From Heterohyrax brucei (lineage: Eukaryota; Chordata; Mammalia; Hyracoidea; Procaviidae): a stretch of DNA of 64,000 nt. Positions within the stretch are counted from its first letter, which is position 1, and every line of letters begins with the position of its first letter. The stretch spans positions 12,342,001 through 12,406,000 of the forward strand of contig CM053162.1 of assembly GCA_028571685.1 (NCBI GenBank), written 5' to 3'. Shown piece after piece: positions 1 through 11,870 of this stretch. A program made the position numbers and the translations under genes. A model generated the notes under the pieces. That model saw only the letters and a list, made by a program, of their open reading frames with translations, did no database searches and was not told the origin of the DNA.

Positions 1-1541
1 TGTGGGATCCCTGTATTAAGAGGTGCCTGGAAATAGGAGATCAAGGGACAGTAAAAGAGAGAGAGAGAGCACTCTAACAATGAAGATGAGGCAAAGTGGC
101 AGCTGAGAAACAGTGACAGCAGAGGCAGCAGACCAGCAGGAGACAGCACAGTGGGCTTCCGAGCCCACAGAGCCGGAAAACTCAGCGCCTTCAGGCAGAT
201 AGAGTGCCTCTGAGCACTTACTGGCAAGCTACAGGAGCTTTGTAATCCTTGCCTGAGCAGGGCAGACACTAAGGGGCCAGAGAGAGACCTGCCTTTGGGC
301 ACAGCTGAGAAGATGCTGCCTGGATTTAAGAACTGTGTCCTGAGCAATTCCTGAACCTGAATTTGTAACCTGTTAGTTTCCTGACAAACCCCATAACCAT
401 GCGTATTACCTGCCAGTGTGTGTGGCCATTGCAGCGAGTTCTCAAACTCAGTAGAAAAGCAGAGAGTGCTGTGGTCGGGGCAGGGGAGGCAGTTAGTGTC
501 AGAATTTGTAAAATGGTTGGAGGGTGGAGGCATGTCTGACCTCTGCCTCATAGGAATCTGTTGATCCTTTCTTCTTGTGAAGTTAGAAGTCAGATGCCTC
601 CGCCATGCCATTCTTACAAAATGATGAAGGCAACAGTATGACGTAAAGGCAAATAAATCAAGGGAGGCAGCGGAAGGAATCAAAATGCCTGGGCTGCGTT
701 GCCAGCTTTGTCTAGTCTAAAGACTTAGACAGTCATTTGTCTCCTCAGAGCCCAAGATGCCTCTACAAGTAAAAATGGAGTTACAATGGCTGCTCATAGG
801 ATGGAAGTGGGGAAGAAATGGTAGGATAATAGGGAGAAATGCTTAGAACTGGCAGGAGCTGCAGTCTTGTCATGATTATCTATGTGGCTCCTGGCTCAGA
901 CCACTCGAGCCTTGCTGAAACCCTAGAATCTGGGAAGGTGGCTGAGATCCCGGCCCTGCTTTGGTTAGTGCAATTGCAATGCAGTAGGGCCGGCTGTATC
1001 CACAGGCAGCCAGAGACCAGGGGCTGCTTGGAGGGAACTCGCTCCCATTGCAGGAGCACTGGCTTTGGTCTTCTCTTTAGACCCATTTCCTTGATGCACT
1101 CATCTACTTACCCAGTTAAAACTCCTGACAGATGATGCCCTCATCTAAATCTCAGCCCCAAGATGCTATCTGACCTTGAGTGCCACAGTTCTAAAACCTC
1201 TAAGACATTTCTACCTGGACATTTGGCTCATTGCTCACAGCAAATCTTGAACGAAATGATGACATTCCTTCTGAAAGCATCTGCTCTCCCCAACCTCCCT
1301 ATGCCTGCCAATGGTACCATCCTTTTTCCAGATGGCCAAGTTTCAGAGCCATCTTTGAGCCTTTTTCTCCCCCTTACCCCTCAACACACTTCAATATTTA
1401 TTCATCCGAGACCTGTTTATTATCTCTTTGATAGGCTTCTCAAGTACCTATCCCTTTTTATTTCCATAACCACGGCCGTCATCCCAGTTCACATCTTCTC
1501 TATTGCTTATCTAGGATAGTTCACTAAATTCTTAGATTTTC
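1..1541. other. FLI1 intron 2, no gene seen
   Basis: I see no gene, and no repeat that I can name with confidence. A short GA-rich purine tract lies near position 57-70. Open frames here are short and resemble no known protein. By its position downstream of the minus-strand FLI1 exon 2 this is intron 2; exon 3 was looked for and not found. Confidence 0.6.
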
Positions 1542-1752
1542 AGGATCCCTGGGTGGTGGAGAGTCTGAGTTCCCTGTTAACCAAAATGTTGATGGTGGAA
1601 ACCAATCCAATATTACATGGAAGAAATGCCTGGTGATCTGCTTACATAAAGATTACAGAGAAGAAAACCCCATGCAGCAGTTCTATTGCGTAACACATGC
1701 GGTCACCATGTATTGGAATTAACTTGACAGCAATGGGTTTGGTTTTTTGGTT
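1542..1752 (+). mobile_element. AfroSINE, long type
   Basis: Starts with the ccctgggtggt-like head. A gattacag segment lies in the middle, and the copy ends with the diagnostic tail resembling gaattaacttgacagcaatggg followed by a T-rich end. Diverged and inactive. Confidence 0.85.
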
Positions 1753-1974
1753 ACTTTATCTTCCTGATTGTAACTTTTTCCCCTCTTCACTCTATACATC
1801 ATGATTGTCAGCTCACCATTTTAAATCACAGTTCTGATGATGTTGTCGTAGACACACTTAAAGTTGGTCTATGTTTGGTCATTGACAGTGGATTGAATTC
1901 TGTACTTTTTTTAAGTCAACCATTCAGGCCCCTCTCTTGTTTTTATCTTTATCTCCCTGGGCAATAGGCTCATT

Positions 1975-1991
1975 AAACTATCTGATACTTC
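1975..1991. repeat. Target-site duplication, 3' side of the minus L1
   Basis: AAACTATCTGATACTTC here matches AAACTACCTAATATTTC at 6082-6098 in 14 of 17 bases. All three mismatches are transitions. It lies just outside the T-rich (poly-A complement) end of the L1. Confidence 0.75.
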
Positions 1992-2503
1992 TTTTTCCTT
2001 TTTTTCCTGTTTTTTAGTTGTGATTAAGTGAACATATACAATCCAAATGAATTTTGTATGCCTGCCTATCTGCAACTCCATCTGCTCTCCTTACCCAGTG
2101 TCAGCATAATCATCCTTTTCACTTTACATTTCTAGTATCCTCTTAACAAGCACCTGTCCCCTCCTCTCCACCCTCTTCTCTGCCATCTAGAAAGAAGCCA
2201 GTAGGACAGCACCCTATAAATGTATAGAACCACAAAGTGCACACACTACATGGTCCCACTGTGTCCCCGAGTCCAGTTCATTCTTGTCTGAAGAGTTGAC
2301 CTCAGTACCAATTTCCGGTCAGGGCCAGCAGTAGGTCTAGGGGCCATGTTCCCAGGGGATCATTCAGGCTGTCAGATCATCAGTTATGATGATCAGTAGA
2401 GTTCTTGAGCTGCACCCCTCTTTTTCTCATTTGTCTCAAGAACTCTACATTGTGTCCCCCATTGTGGCTGCCTTTGATGGTGGCCAGGCACCATCTGGTT
2501 CTT

Positions 2504-2950
2504 CTATATAACCCATGGATTTTTGAGCAAGGTGTTCTTCAGTTTCCATGAGTCCAAATTTCTACCTATGTTTTTTCTGCTATTGATTTCAACTTTTATG
2601 GCTTTATGGTTCGAGAAGATGTTTTGCAATAATTCAGTGGTTTGGATTTTGTTGAGACTTGCTTTCTGACCTAATTTGTGGTCTACTCTGGAGAACGTTC
2701 CACGTGCATTGGAAAAGAAGGTGTACTTATCTGTTGTTAGGTAAAAAGATCTGTAAATGTCAGTGAGGTCTACTTGGTTGATTGTCACAATAAGCTCTTC
2801 TGTATCTTTACTAAACTTTTTTCTGGGTGATCTGTCCATTACTGAAAGTGTAGTGTTGAAGTCTCCAGTTACTACTGTGGAGTGATCTATCTCATTTTTC
2901 AGTGTTGTCAGCATTTGTTTGATGTATTTAGATGCTCTGGTATTGGGCAC
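2504..2950 (-). pseudogene. L1 ORF2 endonuclease fragment
   Basis: A 148-residue open stretch matches the L1 ORF2 apurinic-type endonuclease. It has GDFNTTL (catalytic Asp/Asn block), YTFFSNARGTFSRVDHKLG (the conserved Asp-His block) and SNHKAIKVEI. The family normally reads SDH in this last block, so the Asp is replaced by Asn here. The frame ends at WVI, where the internal deletion begins. It is a relic, not an active enzyme. Confidence 0.88.
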
Positions 2951-3117
2951 ACAAATATTTAATATTTTATGTACTGCTTATGTATTGAAAATTTCAGCAA
3001 TAAATAGTGATCATCCTTGTCCACAATAGTAGATTTTACATTAAAATCTATTTTATCTCAGATTAGTATTGCCATTCCTGTTCTTCTTTGTATGTTGTTA
3101 GTTTGGTATATAATTTT

Positions 3118-3360
3118 TCATCCTTTGATTTTCAGTTTCTTCAGATCTTTGAGTCTAAGTTGAGTTTCTTGTAAGCAACTTATAGGTAGATCATGTTTTT
3201 TGAACCACATTGTTACTCTCTGAATTTTTACTGGAGTATTCAACCCATTTACCTTCAGTGTAATTACTGATAGGCATGTGTTTAGGGCTGTTATTTTGGC
3301 ACCTTTGTTTTTGTGTTGTTGATGTTTCCTTTGTTCTCTTAACATAATGTTCTGGGTCAA
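3118..3360 (-). pseudogene. L1 ORF2 N-terminal fragment
   Basis: Contains ITLKVNGLNTPVKIQRV and ISCLQETQLRLKD, the N-terminal strand and the catalytic Glu block (QET) of L1 ORF2 endonuclease. The first ~30 residues of the open stretch are read-through of the ORF1-ORF2 spacer. The connection to the downstream endonuclease fragment is broken by frameshifts and stops. Confidence 0.85.
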
Positions 3361-4323
3361 TTTTCTTTATGGGTTTACTTCTCAACATTTTCAGTGTTGG
3401 TTTTGTGTCTGTTAAGACTCCTGCACTGTTTTTTATTTTGATGTGTTGCATTGTTAGTTTGCTTTGATCCTGCTTAATGTTCTAAGTTTAAACCCATCTT
3501 TAGCTTCTGTATATCTTCTTAATTTCCTCTCTATATGAAAGGGCTACATCTACTGTACTATATCCCTCTTTATAGTGTGGTATCACAGTTTTCAGGTTAA
3601 GATCACTGGTTCCCTATTTTTAATATTTTATCTTTGATTAAGCTTAGTTACTTCCCTGAGTAGGCCTCTGGATGTTGTGTCCTGCATTGTATCCTTAAGT
3701 ATACGTTTGATGTTGTTGTTTTTCTAAGCATAGAGCTTCTTTCAGTATTTGTCTGTAGTTATGGCTTGGTTTTTGCAGTCTCTAAGCTTCTATTTTTTTC
3801 TACGAATGTCTTAATTTCACTGTCATATTGAGAGGCAGTTTTGTAGGATATATAATTCTTGGTTGGAAGTTTTCTTCTACAAGGCTTTGTATGTGTCATT
3901 CCCTGTTTTCTTGCCAACAGGGTTTCTGTCGAGAAGTGAAATGAGAACCCACAGGGTTTCCTTTTGTAGGTTAGTTTTGCTTTAAGCCTCGTTGCCTTTA
4001 AGGGCCTCTCTTTATGTTTAATTTTATTAAGCTTTATTATAATATGTCTTGGTGCCTTTCTTTTTGGTCTAGTTTTTGTGGTGTTTGATAAATATCTTGA
4101 ATATCTGTACTCTCTTCTTCCATGATTTCAGGGAAGTTTTATGTTAGCAACTTACAATTCTCTCTGTATTTTCTGCTATCCCTCCTTGTTCAGGAATTCC
4201 AGTTATTTATACGTTATTCCTCTTGATAGAATCCTGCATGCTTCTTAATTCTTCTTCATTTTTCTTGTTTCTTTAATCTGATTTCTCCTTATAAATGCTG
4301 GTGTCAGTTGCTTTATCTTCAGA

Positions 4324-4536
4324 CTAATTGATTCTGTATTCCATTTCCTTGATCTTGTTCTTTGGGCTTTGTGTTGAATTGTCTAAGTCTGTAATTTTAT
4401 TATTGATCTGCTGGAATTCAGATTGTTGATGTTCTAGCAGTTCATATAGCTTACTTAATTTTTCATTTTGTTCTGCTGCATTTTGTTTAACTTCTAGAAG
4501 GGTTCTATACATAATTCTTTTGTCTTCTATCTCCAA
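4324..4536 (-). pseudogene. L1 ORF1 coiled-coil fragment
   Basis: A 70-residue open stretch rich in Glu, Lys, Gln and Leu (EQNEKLSKLYELLEHQQSEF then ITDLD and IKEMEYRIN). It matches the coiled-coil trimerisation part of L1 ORF1p. The RNA-binding C-terminal part further left has lost its frame. Confidence 0.75.
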
Positions 4537-4711
4537 TAATGTCAGAAAGGCTTCTTCATCTGGGAAGTTTTTTGATTCTTTGTTCTGGCAGTTTTCTGGA
4601 GCTATTGTGGTCTGCTTCTTAAAATGATTAGATATTTATTGTTGTCTTTGTACCATCAAGAAGCTGTTCATTTCCTCTGGTGTTACACCATTGGAAGCTG
4701 TGGCATAGTTC

Positions 4712-5865
4712 TAAGAAGGGAGTGGATAAGGGCACTGCTAGATTTGGTCACCAGCTGCTGCTGTGTTCTCTAGGTGCAGCTGACTTATGTATAGCTTCTC
4801 TGGCAATATAGATGTTGTCAAGCCATGCGATACTACTCGGCTTAGTGGCTGCCCTCAGCTAGGCCCTAAGCGATGGTGGGACCTGCCTCATGGCTGCTAA
4901 AGTTGGTGAGCTACTTGTACCGACTCTTTGTCATGCCGGTCAAGACTATATTGTAGCTTAGGGAAAGAAGGAGAGAAGGATGCCCTCAGACTTGGGTGCT
5001 AGGGACCACTGTGTTCTCTGGATGTGTTTGTCTTAAGAACTGTTGTTCTGCTGAGAGGGGCGCTGTTCAGTAGTCACCAAAAGCAGCCAGGCACTCAGAG
5101 GTGGCAGGCCCCACCTCTTGGGTTCCAAAGATGGCTCCCTACTTGTAGAGTCTCTGGGGGGGGGGCCATCAGCCAATGCTACAATTTGGCTCAGTGAAGA
5201 GTAGTGGAAATGGCACCACCACACTCAGGCGCCAGTCACCCCTGCATTCTCCAGCTGCTGTTAACATAAAAGTTGCCTTTCTGCTGAGAGAGGTGTTGGC
5301 CAGCAGCTGAAAGCAGCTAGGGCCTCAGGGGTGGCAGGCCCCCGCCTCCTGGCTGACAGTGATAGTGCTTTGTAGGCCATTCCCAGACAGTGTGATGTAC
5401 CTCAAGAAGGGGAGGAGTTAGGGCACTGCTGCACTTGGCCACCAGTCCCTACCATGACCCCTAGGTATGATCATCTTAAAAATAGCTTTCCTGCTAGGAG
5501 AAGCACTATCCAGACAGGCACTGTTTGTCAGCGTGGGAATTAGCCCCAAGTGAGACCTCAGGTGTGGATAACTCCACCTCTCAGCTGACCATGATGGTGT
5601 CCTGCCTGAGCTGCACTTTCTGCACTGAGTCAGCAGTATCTGTGGTGCAGCTCAGAGAATCAAGGAGAGAGGGACACTGGTGCCCTCAGTCAGCAGCCAC
5701 AGCTGGGTTCTCTAGATGTGGCTGTCCCAAGCAGGACACATTGTTACTTAATCACTGCAGTTCAGTGTAGTATCTGGCTCATGCCAGGCTCATGGGCTTG
5801 GCAGTCCCAGTAGCCGCCTCCCAGTTACCAAAGAACGCATCCATATCTGTAATTCTCTCAAACAA
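4712..5865 (-). repeat. Tandem monomers in the L1 5' UTR (about five)
   Basis: Five diverged units begin near 4712, 4960, 5198, 5405 and 5656, so the spacing is about 208-251 bp. Shared landmarks recur in the same order on the plus strand: an aaggag/aagggg start, gggcactg or a similar block, a ccaccag-like block, gttctctagg, ttctgctgagag and ggtggcaggccccacctcc. In the L1 orientation this is an array upstream of ORF1, as expected of a promoter array in the mouse L1 style. Confidence 0.7.
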
Positions 5866-6081
5866 TGTGCCAGAAGAATCAGGACTCAGTGTGCCACTGC
5901 CTCACCACTGATAGAGGTATTTTCCCCCTTCCTGTTGCCCAGTCCAGCCCCACAACCCAATGCCAGATCTTGGGTCTCCTAGCATGTCCACACTGCTTCA
6001 TTCAGTTATTCTTCTATGCCTTAATTCTCAGAGGGAATTGAGGAGACCTGTATATACTCCACCATCATGGCCCTGCTACCC

Positions 6082-6098
6082 AAACTACCTAATATTTC
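6082..6098. repeat. Target-site duplication, 5' side of the minus L1
   Basis: AAACTACCTAATATTTC, partner of 1975-1991. It abuts the L1 5' end (ggtagcagggccatgatgg on the minus strand) and fixes the 5' boundary at 6081. Confidence 0.75.
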
Positions 6099-6479
6099 AT
6101 GAATGAGTATTTATGTTTTCTGTTTCAGACCTTGGCTCATAAGCATGCCTACTGATATGTGGCACTTTCCAAGTGTGTCTTCACCCTACAGTATCATATG
6201 CAATACTCATACTCAACCCATGGAGGTTATTATCACAGGTCTATTTCAGAAATGAGGGAGATATTGCTCAAATAATTCAGACAGCTCACTCAATGTACAA
6301 AGCTAATACCTGAGCCCCAGGCTACCTTCGCACAAAGGCTGTGCTCTTACTTTCCCTCCCTGTGGGTTTACTCTCCCTTACTACCCTCCTCCATTGCTTT
6401 ATTTACAGGTACATGTGATCTCCCCCTCTGCCAGTAAGTCTCCAATGCCTGTGTCTCTCATCACTCTCCGGACTTTTGC

Positions 6480-6775
6480 TACAAGAATGTATTGATCTGG
6501 AAACAGCCTGAATGTCCATCAACAGATGACTCAATAAACAAAATGTGGTGCATACATACAATGGAACATTACTATGACATAAAGAGAAATGAAGTCCTGA
6601 TACATGCTACAACATGCATGAAACTTGAAAACATTGGGCTGATCAAAAGAGGTTAATAACAAATGGACAAATATTGCATGATCCAACTTATATGAAATAT
6701 CTAGACTAGGCACTGTACAGAAACCAAAGAAAACAGAAAGTTACCACTTATAGGACACTGAGTTTCTCTTAAGGG
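6480..6775 (+). mobile_element. Old L1 3' region, first piece
   Basis: Contains the common L1 tail phrases: tccatcaacagatgactcaa, atacaatggaacattac and a cataaagagaaatgaagtcc segment. The element continues at 7443-7480 and 8793-8910 after two later insertions. Confidence 0.85.
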
Positions 6776-7442
6776 TATCATGGATTGAATTGTATTTCCC
6801 CAAAATATCTGTCAACTTGGCTTGGTCATGATTCCCAGTATTGTATGCTTGTCTATCATTTTGTCATCTGATGTGATTCCTTTATGTATTATAATAGATT
6901 AGTGGAAGCTATTATTGATGAGATCTATAAGACCAGATAGTGTCTTAAGCCAATCACCTTTGAGATGCCAAGCCGACCTTTGAGATATAAAAGACAAAAA
7001 CAAGCAGATAGACATGAGAACCTCACTACCAAAGGAAGCCATGCTAGGAGCAGATTGCATCCTTTGGATCTGAGGTCCCCTGCAATGATAAGCCCCCAGA
7101 GCAAGGGAAGACTGATGCCACCAGTCTTCCTTCAGACTCGACAGAGAAAGACTTCCTGGTACTGATGCCCTAAATTTGGACTTGCAGTGTGCTAGACTGT
7201 GAGAGAACATATTTCTCTTTGTTAAAACCATCCATTTGTGGTATTTCTGTTATAATCCATTGCTGTCAAGTTGATAACAACTCATAGCAACCCTATAGGG
7301 TAGGGTAGAACTGCTCCACAGAGTTCCCAAGCAATGCGTGGCAGATTCAAGCTGCTAACCTTTGGGTTAGCAAGTATAGCGCTTAACCACTACAACGCCA
7401 GGGTTTCCATTTTTCTTATAGCAGCATTAAGTCACTAAAATA
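6776..7442 (+). mobile_element. Solo LTR, MaLR-like (ERVL-MaLR type)
   Basis: Starts near atggattgaattgtatttcc and ends in the LTR 3' motif with tgtggtatttctgttat and agcagcattaagtcactaaa. A second copy at 42341-42919 has the same ends and a cleaner TG...CA form. No internal viral genes are attached. An AfroSINE is inserted near its 3' end (7255-7410). Subfamily name not assigned. Confidence 0.75.
7255..7410 (-). mobile_element. AfroSINE, short type, inside the LTR
   Basis: Reads ttgctgtcaagttgataacaactcatagcaaccctataggg at its left and ends in taaccactacaacgccagggtttcc, the complement of the SINE head. It separates the LTR from its final ~30 bp. Confidence 0.92.
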
Positions 7443-7464
7443 GGTGATGAAAACAGTTGTAAAC

Positions 7465-7480
7465 AGACAGTGATGATAGT
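7465..7480. repeat. 16 bp target-site duplication, left copy
   Basis: AGACAGTGATGATAGT, identical to 8793-8808. It lies immediately before the gaggaggcag 5' start of an L1 segment. Confidence 0.8.
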
Positions 7481-8792
7481 GAGGAGGCAGAGTCAAGATG
7501 GCAGACTAAACACATGTCTCCCTAAATCCCTCTAGAAACCAAGACCTGAATTGATAATTAAACTGAGCCTTCTGGACACCCGCTGAGCCCCAGGACATGG
7601 CATAGGGCTGTTAATTTGGAGTTTATAACACTGAAGGAAAAACTTCCTCTCTTTCACTGACCCCACTCTTGGTGAGTGCTGGCTTTCACAGACCAAAGGT
7701 AACTCACCATTTTAACTTTTTTTTCTCTATCTTAGCTGGTGGACAGAACTGGGACTTGACTAGCAGCTAATCTCAGACGCACTGCTGGTGGGATCAGCAG
7801 GTGAAACTGTCATATTTTGAGAGCCCAGCTTCGGACTCTGTGCCTCTTGGCACCTTTGGCCTCTCTTTCTGCTTGTGCCATTGAGTAGCCTGTACCGAGG
7901 CAGGCAGGGAGCTTGTGTGGGATGCCATCTTGTTCCACTGGGAGACAGATATACCCAAACGGAGGCCTCAACTAGACATAATTCCTAGACTGGGAGGCAG
8001 TGCCTGCTCAGAGGAGAGTGCTTTTCTGGCAGAAGAGCAGTATTCTACACAGTGTCACCTATGGCTGGGGGCCAACAGCAGAAGCCAGTAGGGCAGTAGT
8101 CTTTCTGTATTTTGATCTAGTTTATGACATCTGGGGTTGGATATAGAGGTACTTACTTTGCCAGCTGGGAAGAGAGACCTGTACACCTGAAAACATGACT
8201 GACTGTGGAAGTTCTCAGATACCTTTTACCTTTCATTTTAAGATGGCCTAGAGAAACAACTGCAGTCCATCCTTATAGCACCTCTCCCAGCCTCTGCTGA
8301 CTCACATGATGCCCCAAAGGCAACAAACTGTGAAGAAAACTGCAACCAAGAAATCACCCCTGGCTTCAAAAAGCCCCCTAAAGAAAGCACCACAAAACTT
8401 CCCAGATGAAGAAACCTTTCCAGAGGATTGGAAGGTGAATACAAAAGGATTATATAGAGAGCCCTCCTAGACCTTTGCAGCCCAGCAAAATGAAAAATTA
8501 AGCAAGCTCTTCGATCTGATGGAACACCAGTACTCTGAAATCCAACAGATCAAGAACAAAATCAACATAGAAACTTCAATTCAAATACTAGAAAACAGAA
8601 TGGAACCAATGGAAGGTAGATTTTCTGACTTGGAAGACAGAGCTACTGACTCCAGCATCTATGAGGAGAAGTCATAAAAAAAGAAACAAGAAAAATGAAG
8701 AAGCATTAAGAAGCATGTGTGACTCTATTAAGAGGAACAATCTATGATTAATTGGAGTTCCTGAACAGGACAAGACTCCTGAGAACACAGAG
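7481..8792 (+). mobile_element. 3'-truncated L1 (5' UTR plus partial ORF1)
   Basis: Begins gaggaggcagagtcaagatg, the typical L1 5' start, and runs through a 5' UTR into ORF1. The ORF1 remnant (about 8460-8790) contains a coiled-coil region and the family motif RNNL-LIGVPE just before the break. The segment then stops at gagaacacag with no ORF2, no 3' UTR and no poly-A. A perfect 16 bp duplication flanks it, so it is a discrete insertion into the older L1 tail. All frames are broken. Confidence 0.8.
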
Positions 8793-8910
8793 AGACAGTG
8801 ATGATAGTTGCACCACATGATGAACATAATTAATGTTATTGAACTGTACCTATAAAAAAGATTGAAATGGCAAGTGTTTTGTTATACATAATATTATTGG
8901 GGGAAAAAAA
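8793..8910 (+). mobile_element. Old L1 3' end, last piece
   Basis: Continues the 6480-6775 element: gtgatgatagttgcaccac, then attgaactgtacc and ttgaaatggcaagtgttttg are the common terminal phrases of old mammalian L1 tails. Confidence 0.85.
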
Positions 8911-9945
<1,035 letters not shown>

Positions 9946-10152
9946 AAGCCCCTGGGTAGAGCAAATGAATTTTGTTTATCTATTAACCTAAAGGTAGGTG
10001 GTTCAAATCTACCCAGCAATGTCACAGAAGAAAATTCTGGCGATCAGCTTCTGGAAAGATTACAGTCAAGAAAATTCTATGCAGCAGTTCAACTCTGTCA
10101 CATGGGGTCACCACGAGTTGGAATTGACTTGATGGCAACGTGTTACTTATTT
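9946..10152 (+). mobile_element. AfroSINE, long type
   Basis: Head cccctgggtagagcaaa, central ggaaagattacagtcaagaa and the tail gttggaattgacttgatggc. Diverged. Confidence 0.9.
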
Positions 10153-10245
10153 CATAGGTAAGGCCAAAGAAAGACCCACCCAGAGAGGCTAAGTACCTAG
10201 CTCAAGGTTACGTAAGAAAAGGGTGTGGTCCAGAGTTGTCAAAAT

Positions 10246-10371
10246 TGCATAGCTTGGTGGCTAACCAAAAGACCAGTAGTTCAAATACACAATCCACTTC
10301 TTGGAAACCCTCTAAGGCGGCTCTACTCGGTCCTACATACTGGAATAGATTTGATGGCAACAAGGAATGGT
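10246..10371 (+). mobile_element. AfroSINE fragment
   Basis: ggtggctaaccaaaag, then cttggaaaccctc and the tail ggaatagatttgatggcaac. The head is truncated. Confidence 0.85.
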
Positions 10372-10580
10372 GAAGGTTACCTGTAAAAAAGGAGCAAGAA
10401 TAGCCTTCTAATAGAGTTGTCATGCAGATTAATGAGAAGATGTAGAAACAGGTATCTAGCTTGTAACAAATGCTCCATAGTTTGCTAAGAGACTCTCTAA
10501 GATGTGCTGAGCAACCTTCCAGATCTACTCCTGCCTTGAATAAGTGGAAGCCTGCCACCTCTGGAAATGGAGTGCCTGGT

Positions 10581-10772
10581 CATAGTTTCTCACCTGACTC
10601 CCTGATATAACAGTTTCCTGTCTTAAGTCTGATGACTGGGCCTACCAGAGTGAGAGAGCAGTCATAAAGAACCTCAGGTCTGTGAGTAGGGTGGAGTTAG
10701 GGGAACACCCTCTTAAAGAGGCCATTTGCTTCACCCACTCATACTATCCCATGATAGTATCACCTGATATGG
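10581..10772 (+). repeat. Left arm of a large inverted repeat
   Basis: The arm runs from catagtttctcacctgac through cagtttcctgtcttaa and ctgatgactgggcct, then gtcataaagaacctc and gtgagtagggtggag, to tcacctgatatgg. The same string reads in reverse complement at 11419-11600. Identity by eye is high, with a few substitutions and small indels. Not a repeat family I recognise. Confidence 0.85.
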
Positions 10773-10935
10773 TTTGACTCTTGGAAATTATGATTTAAGA
10801 AAGGAAGCCTGTACCTTCCAGATATCTTCTACCAATCAAATCATGATAGTAAGATTCTCCCATTAATCAAACCACATTAAATTATAGGGACCTTAGGTCA
10901 TGGGTATAGTTACAGATAACGGTATAGTTATTACT

Positions 10936-11041
10936 ATACCAAACCTTCTGCTCTTCAGCTCATTCTGACTCATAGCAACCCTATAGACAGAGTATAATGG
11001 CCCCACAGATAACCACTGACTATGTCACCAGGATTTCCAAG
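10936..11041 (-). mobile_element. AfroSINE fragment in the inverted-repeat spacer
   Basis: cattctgactcatagcaacc, then ctatagacagagt and a caggatttcc end mark a minus-orientation, internally shortened copy. Confidence 0.8.
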
Positions 11042-11059
11042 TTATCATTATAGTCAATG

Positions 11060-11251
11060 TAAATCAAAGCCACTGATTCATGGCAACCCTGCACATGTCA
11101 ATGAAGAACTGTGCTCTACAGGATTTTCAATGGCTGATCTTTCCAAAGTAGATCACTAGGACTTTCTTCCATGCATTTGGGTGGATTCACACTTCCAAAG
11201 TTTTGGTTATCAGTCAAGCATGTTAACTGTTGGTACCACCAAGGAACTCCA
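11060..11251 (-). mobile_element. AfroSINE, acceptor-B type
   Basis: gattcatggcaaccctgcac, tcaatggctgatctttcc and agtagatcactaggactttc are diagnostic of the AfroSINE type with the extra middle block. Confidence 0.88.
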
Positions 11252-11418
11252 TAGTCCATGTAATTACTCCAAACTCACTTTAACACTTTCCAGAAGAGGA
11301 TGTTAGTGTTCATTATTATTATCTCTAATCTCACAGGGCTGTTAGGAAGATGAAACGAAATTGTACATGAAAAATTATACACCACTATCAGGTAATGGGA
11401 TAGTATGAGTTACACACC

Positions 11419-11600
11419 ATATCAGGTGATGGGATAGTATGAGAAGGTGGAGCAAAGGACCTCTTCAAGACGATGTTCCTGACTCCACCCTACTCACAGA
11501 CCCGAGGTTCTTTATGACAGCTCTCTCATCCTTTGGCAGGCCCAGTCATCAGAATTAAGACAGAAAACTGTTATATCAAGCAGTCAGGTAAGAAACTAGG
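11419..11600 (-). repeat. Right arm of the large inverted repeat
   Basis: Reverse complement of 10581-10772. Just left of it (11384-11418) the end motif is duplicated in tandem: tatcaggtaatgggatagta followed by tatcaggtgatgggatagta. About 646 bp containing two AfroSINEs separate the arms. Confidence 0.85.
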
Positions 11601-11727
11601 GCCACTGAGTATGGGACACTCAATAAATGCTACCTAAAAGAATGATCAGTATTCAAATGAAGATTCTCTTAAGTAACTTTTACTTAGTATATAAATAAGT
11701 GAGCAAAAATAAAACAAAACATATTGC

Positions 11728-11870
11728 TGTAGTCGATTTCAATTCTTAGTAACTCTGTATGACACAGTAGATCTGCTCCATACGGTTTCCAAGGAACAGA
11801 TGGTAGATTTGAACTGCAGAGCTTTTGATCAACAGCTGAGCTCTTAACCATTGAACCATCAGGGCTCTGA
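11728..11870 (-). mobile_element. AfroSINE, short type
   Basis: gctgtagtcgatttcaattc, cggtttccaaggaacagatg and a cttaaccattgaaccatcag end show a minus-orientation copy. Confidence 0.9.

Larger units (their letters stand above)
1992..6081 (-). mobile_element. L1 LINE, full 5' end, internally deleted
   Basis: Reading leftward from 6081 the element has, in order, a 5' UTR (about 6081-4560) with tandem monomers and remains of ORF1 with a coiled-coil segment (4324-4536). The start of ORF2 (about 3300-3118) and the rest of the endonuclease domain (2504-2950) follow. At about 2500 the sequence jumps from the end of the endonuclease straight into the L1 3' UTR (2503-1992), so the reverse transcriptase and C-terminal cysteine region are missing. 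The T-rich 3' end is at 1992-2015. Diverged target-site duplications (1975-1991 and 6082-6098) frame the whole unit, showing it is one insertion. All frames are broken by stops. It sits in FLI1 intron 2 in the same orientation as FLI1. Confidence 0.9.
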
